Below are positions 1 to 6,380 of a stretch of 10,087 nucleotides of DNA, piece by piece. How positions within the stretch are numbered: position 1 is the stretch's first letter; the number at the start of each line of letters is the position of its first letter. The notes under the pieces were generated by a model that worked only from the letters and a program-made list of their open reading frames with translations, was not told where the DNA came from and did no database searches. The position numbers and the translations under genes are program-made. The stretch comes from Pedococcus sp. (GTDB taxonomy: Bacteria; Actinomycetota; Actinomycetes; Actinomycetales; Dermatophilaceae), in the NCBI GenBank assembly GCA_025936615.1, contig JAICSZ010000043.1:1-10087 (forward strand), given 5' to 3'.

Positions 1-1094
1 ACCAGCGCCAGCGCCACTGCGAGCCAGCTGACCAGGGTGCGCGTCGCACCCCCGCCGAGCGGGCCGACGAGCAGGCGGTAGAGCAGCCGCCACGGGGTGG
101 CCAGCGAGATCGACCGCCGGGCTGCGCCCAGCTGGTCGTAGACGTGCGGGCCTGCCCAGAGGTGCAGCGGAACCGTCACGACCAGCGCGCCCGCGGCGAG
201 GCGGACTGCGCGCCAAGCAAACTCGCGACGCTGGCCGGTCCACCAGGCGATGAGCACCGCCAGCCCGACGGCGCCGTAGGTGACCTTCGAGGACATGGCC
301 AGCCCGGCAAGGGCACCTGCGAGCAGGGGGCTGCGCGCCGCGGCGACGACTGCACCGAGTGCCAGCGCCGAGGCCAGCAGGTCCACGTGGCCGCCGAGCA
401 ACCCGATCCCGAACACGACCGGGTTGAGCGTCCAGAGCACGTCTACCCGGCGCGGGGACGCCGCGGTCCGCAAGAGCAGGGCACGGACCCCCAGCCAGCA
501 CAGCACCACGAGCACCTGCCAGCACCAGACCGTCTCACGCATGCTCGCCCCTCCGAGGTGGGAGCACAGCGACTGCAGCAGGGTTGCGAAGGGGCCGTAC
601 ACGCTGACCGTGTCGGTCCACGGCGGCTCCACGAGGCGGGTCACCGGGTCATGGCCACCGGCCCACGCGCTGGGTGGGGTGAGGTAGGGATCGCCACCCT
701 GGGCGGAGATCCGCCCGTAGGCGGCGTAGTTCGTGTGGTCGGCCGAGCCGAACGGACTGGTGGCCAGGGCCAGCAGCGCAAGGAGCAGCGGCCAGCGCCA
801 TCGCATGGCGGTTGCCGTCGCTCGCCCGCCGAGCAGTCCGGCGCCGACCCCGAGTGCGCCGATGGCGTAGGCGACCCAGAGGATGGCGGTGACGACGGCC
901 GAGGTGGGCGACCACGACAGGTCACCCGGCGCCCAGCCGCGCGGTCCGAGCCCGGGCTTGGCGGCGCTCGGGCCGGCGACACCGACGAGCAGCAGCAGGG
1001 CGAAGGAGGCCGTGACCAGCCCGACCGACAGCCGGTTCGACGCCAGCATGCCGGGGAACCCACCGCGCGAGTGCATCCACTCGAGGGAGGTCAT
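1..1094 (-). CDS. Integral membrane GT-C glycosyltransferase, GT87/MptA-like (3' end off window)
   Basis: My own reading of the minus strand gives an ATG at 1094 and an open frame of 364 codons that runs off the left edge, so the C-terminus is missing. The protein is strongly hydrophobic, with membrane segments at roughly residues 23-41, 66-90, 99-112, 191-209, 219-251, 255-285 and 297-313. Residues 117-128 read SADHTNYAAYGR. An acidic residue in the first large extracytoplasmic loop followed by a Y-x-x-x-G element is characteristic of polyprenol-phosphate-mannose-dependent GT-C enzymes of the MptA/MptB/GT87 kind. The NP at 224-225, the GGH at 234-236 and the SSK at 268-270 also fit that group. 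It probably transfers a lipid-linked sugar to an envelope glycan on the outer membrane face; donor and acceptor cannot be told. It lies 13 bases after the GT2 gene, which could supply the donor. The ribosome site is weak, and MHS at residue 7 is an alternative start. Confidence 0.82.
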   Translation of the reverse strand, partial: MTSLEWMHSRGGFPGMLASNRLSVGLVTASFALLLLVGVAGPSAAKPGLGPRGWAPGDLSWSPTSAVVTAILWVAYAIGALGVGAGLLGGRATATAMRWRWPLLLALLALATSPFGSADHTNYAAYGRISAQGGDPYLTPPSAWAGGHDPVTRLVEPPWTDTVSVYGPFATLLQSLCSHLGGASMRETVWCWQVLVVLCWLGVRALLLRTAASPRRVDVLWTLNPVVFGIGLLGGHVDLLASALALGAVVAAARSPLLAGALAGLAMSSKVTYGAVGLAVLIAWWTGQRREFAWRAVRLAAGALVVTVPLHLWAGPHVYDQLGAARRSISLATPWRLLYRLLVGPLGGGATRTLVSWLAVALAL

Positions 1095-1107
1095 CTCGGT
1101 CGCCGGG

Positions 1108-1881
1108 TCAGGAGGCCCGGGCGCGGCGCCGGGCCAGCGCCAGCCAGACGTCGCGATACTGACGGGCGCGGTGCACCTGGCCGCGCCAGTCCGCGCCGGT
1201 GACGCGGTGGTGCAGCTCGCACGGCACCTCCTCGACCCGCAGGCCCGCGCGGAGCACGTCCACGGTCAGCCCGACCTCGACCCCCCATCCACGCGCCAGT
1301 GGGCTCGCGGTGTCGAACGCGACGCGGGTGAGGCACCGCATGCCGGACAGTGGCTGCACGGTCCGAAAGCCTGTGAGGTCCTCGATACCCTTGCGCGCCA
1401 ACCGAACCACGAACCCGTGGCCCCCGCCGCTCGACCGCTGCGCAGGCAGGGTGGCGATGGCCATGTCGGCGCGACCGCCCAGCACCGGCGTGACCAGGAC
1501 GCCCAGGTTGGCGGCGGAGTCCTTGAGATCCCCGTCGACGAACAACAGCGGCCGTCGCGCGTCGGAGCCTGCGACCCGTCCCTCGACCGCTTCGTGCCTG
1601 GCGACGTAGCCCGCCCCAGTGGTCATCGCGGCGGCCTTGCCGCGGTTGCGGGCGTGCCGGACCACCTGGGCGCCCGCCTCCCGGGCGAGGTCGGAGGTGG
1701 CGTCGCTGCTCCCGTCGTCGACGACGACAACGAGGTCGATGCCGGGTATGCCGCGCACCGCCTCCACCGTCGCAGCGATCCGCTCTCCCTCGTCCTTGGC
1801 CGGGATGACGGCGGCGACGCCACCCGCGTCGCCCCCGCGTTGCGCGGCTGGCGTCGTGGCTGGCTCCGGCGAGGCGGTCAT
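1108..1881 (-). CDS. Family 2 glycosyltransferase (257 aa)
   Basis: A GT-A fold nucleotide-sugar transferase. The nucleotide-binding start is at residues 23-31 (AAVIPAKDE). DDGSSDAT follows at 55-62, NRGKAAAM at 79-86 and the metal-binding DGD at 116-118. Residues 176-181 (QPLSGM) and 198-206 (GWGVEVGLT) match the acceptor-side region of polyprenyl-phosphate mannosyl/glucosyl synthases and glucosyl-3-phosphoglycerate-synthase-like enzymes. There is no C-terminal membrane helix, so it is soluble or peripheral. The ATG at 1881 was chosen because it follows the upstream DUF5926 stop by only 2 bases and starts just before the conserved fold; longer versions run antisense-like arginine-rich sequence into the upstream gene. 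An AGGTGA element lies about 13 bases upstream. Position between DUF5926 and the membrane glycosyltransferase suggests it makes the lipid-linked donor, but this is inference. Confidence 0.88.
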   Translation of the reverse strand: MTASPEPATTPAAQRGGDAGGVAAVIPAKDEGERIAATVEAVRGIPGIDLVVVVDDGSSDATSDLAREAGAQVVRHARNRGKAAAMTTGAGYVARHEAVEGRVAGSDARRPLLFVDGDLKDSAANLGVLVTPVLGGRADMAIATLPAQRSSGGGHGFVVRLARKGIEDLTGFRTVQPLSGMRCLTRVAFDTASPLARGWGVEVGLTVDVLRAGLRVEEVPCELHHRVTGADWRGQVHRARQYRDVWLALARRRARAS

Positions 1882-1883
1882 GG

Positions 1884-2774
1884 TCAGCGCAGGGTCACCT
1901 GGCGGCTCAGCAGCCCGGAACGGGCGCGGCGCTCCCCAGGGGTGAGCGGCGCGTCGGAACCGGCGGCCGCGGCATACCGCTTGGTGAGCTCGCCGAGGGC
2001 CTCCTCGTAGTCGTCGGCCACCTTGGCGGGGTTGAGCTCCCACACCGGCACGAGGAGGCCGCAGGCGCGGAACGCACCGAGGAGACGGGTGCCCTCACCC
2101 AGTCCGCTCTCGCCTGCCGCGTGCAGCCGGGCGAGCGCGTCGGTGGCGACGTCCTCGTCCTCGGGGAGCACGAGGCGGATGTGGGTGCGCTCACCGATCC
2201 GGCACCAGTAGGCGGACTGCGCGGCCGACATCCTGGTCGTGGGGATGACCGACTCGTTGGCGCGCTCGAGCGATGCCTTGCCCTCGTCGTCGAGCTCGCT
2301 GTCCCCCACCCAGAAGTCGAAGCCCTCGTGCACGGTGACCTCGAAGTCGGCGGAGGTGTCGAGCAGCTCCTGCAGGCGCGGAGTGTCGGCAGTGGACGGC
2401 GGGGTGCTGGCCACGGGGGTTCCGGCCTCGGCCGCCGCCGCGAGGAGGAGCGAGGTCGCCAGGTCGCGCGACGCGTCGCCGGAGACCGAGCCCGACTGGG
2501 TGCCGAAGAAGACGGTGCCGTCGGTGCGGTGCAGCCCCGGCCAGGCGAGTGGCAGGACCGTCGCCACCGTCGCCTCGCTCGGAGCGCCGTCGGGTGCCTT
2601 GCCCTTCGCGAACTTCACGACGGCTGTGGCGGCGGGCAGGATCTCGCGCATCGCGACCCAGTCGGTCTCGCCCGGCAGCCCCTCGAAGGGACGCGGGACG
2701 AACGGTGCCGGCTCGACGCGCGGTGCGCGCGAGCCCTGGTCCGCGCCCTTGCGGCGCCGAGAAGCCTTGCCCAT
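1884..2774 (-). CDS. DUF5926 family protein (296 aa, function unknown)
   Basis: This looks like the actinobacterial family DUF5926. It has a basic lysine/arginine-rich N-terminus (MGKASRRRKG), then the recognisable block PFEGLPGETDWVAMREILPA at 29-48, and then an acidic, alanine-rich globular body. Residues 152-159 (FDFWVGDS), 186-193 (QSAYWCRI) and 238-249 (CGLLVPVWELNP) are other blocks that look conserved. Some relatives, from memory, carry an N-terminal SEC-C zinc motif; this one lacks it. There is no signal peptide or membrane segment, so it is cytoplasmic. No enzymatic motif can be identified and the function is unknown. The start at 2774 removes 69 upstream residues that overlap the neighbouring ATP-binding gene in another frame. 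The gene is 37 bases downstream of that ATP-binding gene and 2 bases upstream of the GT2 start, so it is likely co-transcribed and translationally coupled to the glycosyltransferase. Confidence 0.87.
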   Translation of the reverse strand: MGKASRRRKGADQGSRAPRVEPAPFVPRPFEGLPGETDWVAMREILPAATAVVKFAKGKAPDGAPSEATVATVLPLAWPGLHRTDGTVFFGTQSGSVSGDASRDLATSLLLAAAAEAGTPVASTPPSTADTPRLQELLDTSADFEVTVHEGFDFWVGDSELDDEGKASLERANESVIPTTRMSAAQSAYWCRIGERTHIRLVLPEDEDVATDALARLHAAGESGLGEGTRLLGAFRACGLLVPVWELNPAKVADDYEEALGELTKRYAAAAGSDAPLTPGERRARSGLLSRQVTLR

Positions 2775-2789
2775 GGCGCAAACCCTAGT

Positions 2790-2811
2790 GGGCCGCCAGG
2801 GAGGCGGGCCG
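2790..2811 (-). terminator. Possible weak hairpin in the ATP-binding/DUF5926 gap
   Basis: A CCGCC arm (2793-2797) and a GGCGG arm (2803-2807) pair around a 5-base loop. One G-G mismatch follows and then two more G-C pairs. It lies directly downstream of the ATP-binding gene stop. There is no T tract. It could attenuate readthrough into DUF5926 or simply be a chance GC hairpin. Confidence 0.22.
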
Positions 2812-3288
2812 TCAGTGGTTGCGGCGGCGCGACGGGCCGCCGAGCGCCGCCCAGACGGTGGATCCGGTGCGGTCCTCGGTGACCCCCCACTCGTGGGCCA
2901 GGCTGCGGACGATCCGCAGCCCGCGTCCCGAGGGTGCCCAGATGGCACGAGGCGCCGGCCGCGGGACGGAGTCGCTGCCACCGTCGGTCACCTCGACCTC
3001 GACGACCCCGGCCTTGACCTTCCAGTGCACGCGCAGGGTGCCGTCGCCCAGGGGTCGCGCGTGCCGTACCGCGTTGGCCACCAGCTCGGAGACCACGATC
3101 TCGACCTCGTCCACGACCACCGTCGACACGTCGCCTCGACCACGCAGGTGCTCGACGACCGACTTTCGGGCGGACGCGACCGACGACGTCGACCACGGCA
3201 CACGGATGGTCCGGGAGGCGTCCCCGCCCCGTCGGGTGGTCGACGGCACTGAACGCACGGGGCGCTGCTCGCGGGGTGAGGCTGGCAT
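2812..3288 (-). CDS. RsbW-like ATP-binding protein (HATPase_c_2, 158 aa)
   Basis: A single GHKL ATPase domain of the anti-sigma-factor/serine-kinase type. The N box is VSELVANAVRHA at 66-77, with Glu68 and Asn72 as the expected catalytic and metal-binding residues. The G1 box is TDGG at 101-104, and GRGLRIV at 121-127 is the G2-type glycine loop. There is no membrane segment, sensor or receiver domain. Relatives such as SpoIIAB and RsbW phosphorylate a STAS-domain antagonist and hold a sigma factor, but many actinobacterial copies are orphans of unknown target. No STAS protein is nearby. The closest sigma factor gene (4247-4735) is divergent across the upstream phosphodiesterase, so a link is possible but unsupported. 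The ATG at 3288 lies 40 bases after the phosphodiesterase stop, with only a weak ribosome site. The first 30 or so residues are low-complexity and the true start could be somewhat internal. Confidence 0.87.
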   Translation of the reverse strand: MPASPREQRPVRSVPSTTRRGGDASRTIRVPWSTSSVASARKSVVEHLRGRGDVSTVVVDEVEIVVSELVANAVRHARPLGDGTLRVHWKVKAGVVEVEVTDGGSDSVPRPAPRAIWAPSGRGLRIVRSLAHEWGVTEDRTGSTVWAALGGPSRRRNH

Positions 3289-3328
3289 GCGGTGGTTCGT
3301 CCGATCGGTGGAGATTCAGGCTCGGAGA

Positions 3329-4174
3329 CTACCGACTGGCCCGCACGGCGTCGACAACCATGTCCGGACGGTTGCTGATGATGGCGTCGACACCCAGCTC
3401 GAGGCAGAGCGCGACGTCCTGCGGCTCGTCCACGGTCCAGACGTAGACCTCGTGCCCGCGCCGCTGCTGGCGCTCCACCGTCTGCGGCCAGCGCCGCAGG
3501 ATCCTCACGTCGAGCCCGGCGATGTGGACCCCACGCGGCAGCGACCCGTCGCGGAAGCGCAGGGGAACGCTCTCCTCGATGAGGTAGACCGCAGGGACCT
3601 CCGGGCACAGCTGCCGCATGCGCTGGACCGCCATCTGCGAGAACGACATGACCCGGATCCAGTGGGTACCGGGGCGTTGCGGCCCGTCGAGCCCGAACTC
3701 CGCGAGCATCCGGGCGAGCTGGCGCTCCACGAGACCGGCATAGCGGGTCGGGTGCTTGGTCTCGATGGCCAGCCCGAGTGGCCGGTCGCTGGCGGTGACG
3801 GTGGTCAGCAGGCTGCGCAGGGTGAGCAGCCGGTTGCGGTCCCGGTCGGGCTGCTCGGTCTCGTCGGGGTGTTGGCGCTTCCACGACCCCCAGTCCAGGC
3901 CCTCGAGCTCGGCCAGCTCGAGGGTCGAGACGATGCCCCGGCCGTTGGAGGTGCGGTTGACCCGCCTGTCGTGCACGCAGACGAGGTGTGCGTCGGCAGT
4001 CAGCCGCACATCGCACTCGAGGGCGTCCGCTCCATCGCCGATCGCGCGCTGGTACGCCGAAAGGGTGTGCTCCGGCTCCGAGGCGCTCGAGCCGCGGTGC
4101 GCGATGACCAGTGGGGCGCGTGGCGAGCTCGGCGTGGGGTGGCCGTGCGGGGTGACGGCACCGTCGTCGAGCAC
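3329..4174 (-). CDS. Glycerophosphodiester phosphodiesterase (281 aa, GTG start)
   Basis: A cytoplasmic TIM-barrel GDPD that hydrolyses glycerophosphodiesters to glycerol-3-phosphate and an alcohol. The active-site set is visible: HRG at 26-28, PEHT at 34-37 (a variant of the usual PENT), Glu53 and Asp55 in ECDVRL, His68-Asp69 in CVHDR, Glu138 and Lys140 in AIETK, and the strand WTVDEP near 246-251 late in the barrel. There is no signal peptide, so the substrate is probably intracellular phospholipid breakdown product. The start is GTG. The frame has an in-frame stop about 35 bases upstream and no other ATG, GTG or TTG before the catalytic HRG block, so this start is well constrained. No Shine-Dalgarno sequence is apparent, so the mRNA may be leaderless or nearly so. 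It is the promoter-proximal gene of the minus-strand cluster and is divergent from the sigma factor gene. Confidence 0.93.
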   Translation of the reverse strand: MLDDGAVTPHGHPTPSSPRAPLVIAHRGSSASEPEHTLSAYQRAIGDGADALECDVRLTADAHLVCVHDRRVNRTSNGRGIVSTLELAELEGLDWGSWKRQHPDETEQPDRDRNRLLTLRSLLTTVTASDRPLGLAIETKHPTRYAGLVERQLARMLAEFGLDGPQRPGTHWIRVMSFSQMAVQRMRQLCPEVPAVYLIEESVPLRFRDGSLPRGVHIAGLDVRILRRWPQTVERQQRRGHEVYVWTVDEPQDVALCLELGVDAIISNRPDMVVDAVRASR

Positions 4175-4246
4175 GATGCCATGCTTGCACAGCGGGTGCT
4201 CCGGCTCAGGTCGACCCGCTCACACGGCTGGGAGGTGGGGCGTTCG
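4175..4246. promoter_or_regulatory. Divergent promoter spacer, phosphodiesterase cluster / sigma factor
   Basis: These 72 bases separate two divergent genes and must hold both promoters unless these overlap coding sequence. A GGAGGT Shine-Dalgarno (4231-4236) sits 10 bases before the sigma factor ATG and fixes that start. A TTGCAC near 4184-4189 resembles a -35 element but I see no good -10 partner, so I do not assign promoter boxes. Confidence 0.55.
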
Positions 4247-4735
4247 ATGGGGGTGAGCCTGCCCGCCTTCCAGACCCTCGTCGACGCGCACTGGCGTGAC
4301 GTCGCCCGCCTGGCCCACGCCCTGGCCGGACCCGTCGATGGGGACGACGTCGCCCAGCAGGCGTGGACCAAGGCGCTGGCGGCCTACCCGTCCCTGCGCT
4401 CGACGAAGAACCTGCGCGGCTGGCTGCTCACGATCACGCACCGGTGTGCCATGGACGCGCACCGGGGCCGGGCCCGCCGAGCGGTGCCCCACGAGGACGT
4501 GGCCTCACTGGCGAGCGCGGCGCCCTCAGCGCCGGCCGCGGACGCCTCACTGCGCGACGAACCACTGTGGCGACTCGTCGACGCGCTGCCACAGCGACAG
4601 CGCGAGGCCGTCGTCCTCAAGTACGTCACAGACCTCGACCACCCGACCATCGCCGCCATCCTCGACACCTCGCCCACCATGAGCCGGCGCCTCGTGAGCG
4701 ATGCGCTCGCGACCCTGCGGAAGGACCTGACATGA
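4247..4735 (+). CDS. Sigma-70 family (ECF-like) RNA polymerase sigma factor (162 aa)
   Basis: A small two-domain sigma factor. Region 2 spans roughly residues 8-77, with the D-D-V-A-Q-Q-A-W core at 33-40 and NLRGWLLTITHR at 55-66, matching core-polymerase and -10 binding regions. After a linker of about 28 residues rich in Ala, Ser and Pro (78-105), region 4 spans 106-160. It carries LPQRQREAVVLKYV at 114-127 and a helix-turn-helix at about 133-158 for -35 recognition. The ATG at 4247 is fixed by a strong GGAGGT 10 bases upstream; the much longer open frame upstream is antisense to the phosphodiesterase and spurious. No membrane anti-sigma gene follows. Instead the next gene is an O6-alkylguanine-DNA alkyltransferase whose ATG overlaps this stop (ATGA, 4732-4735), so the two are co-translated. 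That pairing, which I recall from other actinobacteria, hints at a role in alkylation response, though this is inference. Confidence 0.92.
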   Translation: MGVSLPAFQTLVDAHWRDVARLAHALAGPVDGDDVAQQAWTKALAAYPSLRSTKNLRGWLLTITHRCAMDAHRGRARRAVPHEDVASLASAAPSAPAADASLRDEPLWRLVDALPQRQREAVVLKYVTDLDHPTIAAILDTSPTMSRRLVSDALATLRKDLT

Positions 4736-5310
4736 CCGACCCCACCGACCTGCTCACGGCCTTCGAGCCCGTGGTGCAGCCGCCCCGGCTGTCCTCGTCG
4801 GACGTCTCCTACGTGGTGGAAGACACGGCCATCGGCCGGATGCTGCTGGCCCGCAACGACTCTGGTGCGCTGGTCGCCTCGTCGTTCGTGCCCGACGACC
4901 AGGCGGAGCAGCACGTCCTCCAGCGGCTGAGCACGAGGGTCTCGCCGCGCATCCTGCGCCGGCCGACGGACCTCGACGAGGCTCGTCACCAGCTCGAGGA
5001 GTTCCTGTCGGGGCAATCGCACGGATTCACGCTGCGCACGGACCTGGCGCTGGCCTCCGACTTCCAGCGCATCCTGCTGCCGGTGCTCGCGGCGAGCGTG
5101 TCCTACGGGCACCGGGCCACCTACGGCCAGCTCGCGACCGCGGTGGACCGGCCCCGGGCCGCCCGCGCCGTCGGCGCAGCGCTGGGAGGCAACCCGTTGT
5201 GCGTGGTGCTCCCGTGCCATCGCGTCGTCGCCTCGAGCGGTGCACTGACCGGGTATGCCGGTGGGCTGGCCGCCAAGCGCTACCTCCTGGACCTCGAGGC
5301 AAGCCGCTGA
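4732..5310 (+). CDS. ogt: Methylated-DNA--protein-cysteine methyltransferase (192 aa)
   Basis: A suicide repair protein that moves the alkyl group of O6-alkylguanine in DNA to its own cysteine. The C-terminal catalytic domain (about 108-190) is complete: RATYGQLA at 128-135 starts the DNA-binding helix region, RAARAVG at 142-148 carries the arginine finger, NP is at 154-155, and the acceptor Cys162 lies in LPCHRVV (160-166). TGYAGGLAAKRYLLDLE at 173-189 ends with the usual active-site glutamate. The N-terminal half (about 20-100) is the variable RNase-H-like domain of the Ogt group. The first 20 residues look disordered. The start overlaps the sigma factor stop by four bases, implying translational coupling. 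No AraC-type domain is present, so this is not an Ada fusion. The symbol is by family resemblance only. Confidence 0.93.
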   Translation: MTDPTDLLTAFEPVVQPPRLSSSDVSYVVEDTAIGRMLLARNDSGALVASSFVPDDQAEQHVLQRLSTRVSPRILRRPTDLDEARHQLEEFLSGQSHGFTLRTDLALASDFQRILLPVLAASVSYGHRATYGQLATAVDRPRAARAVGAALGGNPLCVVLPCHRVVASSGALTGYAGGLAAKRYLLDLEASR

Positions 5311-5337
5311 GACGAGCCGGTCTCGCTGACGGGTCAG
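5309..5337. terminator. Possible bidirectional terminator between convergent ogt and CDF genes
   Basis: Two small hairpins fill the 23-base convergent gap: GAGAC (5309-5313) with GTCTC (5320-5324) around a 6-base loop, and CTGAC (5326-5330) with GTCAG (5333-5337). They overlap both stop codons. Stems are only 5 base pairs and there is no T tract, so this is a weak candidate. Confidence 0.3.
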
Positions 5338-6308
5338 GGGGCGGCGTGCCTGCCCACGCTGAGCGGCTCCGCCCCGGGCCTGGACAGGGTGAGCAGCGCA
5401 CGCTCGATGAAGCGGTGGTCCTCGACCTGGTCCTCGAGGGCCTGCATCCGCTCGGCCACCTGGTGCTCCGGCTCGTCACCGGTGAGGTCCACCGCCGCCA
5501 CGAGGAAGACCCGGTCTGGCCCCACGAACTCCAGGTGCAGGAACGTGATGCTCTCGATCTCCGGCCGTGCGAGGAGGCGCGCCAAGGCCCGCTCGCGGGT
5601 CTGCGGGCTGACCACCTGGCCGGTCAGGAAGTCACGGTTGCGCTCGATGAGGAACACCGCCACGAAGCCGAGCAGGACCCCGACCAGGATCGACCCGGCT
5701 GCGTCGTAGGCCGGCTGCCCGGTCACCTGGTGCAGCGCCAGCCCACCCGCGGCGATGACGAGGCCGACCAGGGCCGCCAGGTCCTCGAGGAAGACGGCGC
5801 GCAGCGTGGGGTTCGAGGTGCGGCTGATGTACCGGAGCGGGTGCAGGCCGACCTGCGAGGCCGCACCCCGGGTCTGGCGAACGGCCTGGAGGAAGGACGC
5901 TCCCTCGAAGACGAAGGCAACGGCCAGCACGATGTACCCGACGAGGTAGTCCGAGGCTTCCTCCGTGGCCCGCAGCTGCTGGACCCCGTGGATGATCGAG
6001 ACCGCGGCGCCGACGGTGAACAGCCCGAATGCCGCGAACATGGACCACACGTAGGCCTCGCGACCGTGGCCCAGTGGGTGGGACTCGTCGGCCGGCCTCG
6101 CCGCACGCCGCTCCGCCACGAGCAGGAACACCTCGTTGCCGGTGTCCGCCCACGAGTGGGCGGCCTCGGCCACCAAGGAGGCCGAGCCGGTGAGGGCGGC
6201 CGCGACGCTCTTCGCGATGGCGATGACCAGGTTGGCGAACAGGGCCACCAGCACGGTGAGCGTGCTCTCGGACTGCTGGTCCGTCGCGTCGGTGTTGAGG
6301 ACACTCAT
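5334..6308 (-). CDS. Cation diffusion facilitator family metal transporter (324 aa)
   Basis: An inner-membrane metal exporter, probably for zinc or a similar divalent cation exchanged for protons. Six membrane segments fit at about 17-38, 44-65, 86-108, 123-143, 173-193 and 200-222. The metal-site motif HSWAD at 51-55 (HxxxD) is in helix 2. Residues 77-88 (HPLGHGREAYVW) form the histidine-containing loop conserved in the subfamily. The helix 5 site reads LED at 174-176 rather than HxxxD, as in the SLC30A9/ZnT9-like branch. DAAGS at 202-206 is the helix 6 signature. The last 100 residues form the cytoplasmic dimerisation domain. The ATG at 6308 was chosen because the protein begins properly there; the frame continues upstream only through sequence antisense to the divergent deaminase gene. 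It is convergent with ogt and divergent from the deaminase, so it is likely transcribed alone. The metal cannot be determined. Confidence 0.92.
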   Translation of the reverse strand: MSVLNTDATDQQSESTLTVLVALFANLVIAIAKSVAAALTGSASLVAEAAHSWADTGNEVFLLVAERRAARPADESHPLGHGREAYVWSMFAAFGLFTVGAAVSIIHGVQQLRATEEASDYLVGYIVLAVAFVFEGASFLQAVRQTRGAASQVGLHPLRYISRTSNPTLRAVFLEDLAALVGLVIAAGGLALHQVTGQPAYDAAGSILVGVLLGFVAVFLIERNRDFLTGQVVSPQTRERALARLLARPEIESITFLHLEFVGPDRVFLVAAVDLTGDEPEHQVAERMQALEDQVEDHRFIERALLTLSRPGAEPLSVGRHAAP

Positions 6309-6380
6309 GACAACCCAGTGCCCGGTCCAGTCACCTCTTACCCGTGGCCCGTCGTGGGCGCGTTCTGCGACGATCAGCCC
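6309..6380. promoter_or_regulatory. Divergent promoter spacer, CDF transporter / deaminase
   Basis: This 72-base spacer must carry the start signals for both genes. I see no clear -35/-10 pair and no strong Shine-Dalgarno on either side. There is no obvious metal-responsive palindrome (Zur-like) either. A short GCCC/GGGC inverted repeat near 6345-6360 is probably chance. Confidence 0.4.

Noticed and set aside
144..1202. A 352-codon plus-strand open frame at the left end
   Set aside because: It is antisense to the membrane glycosyltransferase, is rich in Arg, Gly, Gln and Pro with no hydrophobic core or motif, and is a typical GC-rich shadow.
883..2010. A 375-codon plus-strand open frame
   Set aside because: It is antisense to the GT2 gene, whose DDGSSDAT and DGD motifs are clear; the plus-strand product has no recognisable fold.
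3301..3308. Palindrome CCGATCGG in the gap between the phosphodiesterase and ATPase genes
   Set aside because: An 8-base palindrome is expected by chance in a window this long and GC-rich; no second copy or promoter context was found.
2819..4246. The long 5' extension of the sigma factor frame
   Set aside because: It is antisense to the phosphodiesterase and ATPase genes. The GGAGGT at 4231-4236 and the start of region 2 place the real start at 4247.
5199..6380. The long 5' extension of the deaminase frame
   Set aside because: It reads through sequence antisense to the CDF transporter. The deaminase fold begins at the ATG at 6381.
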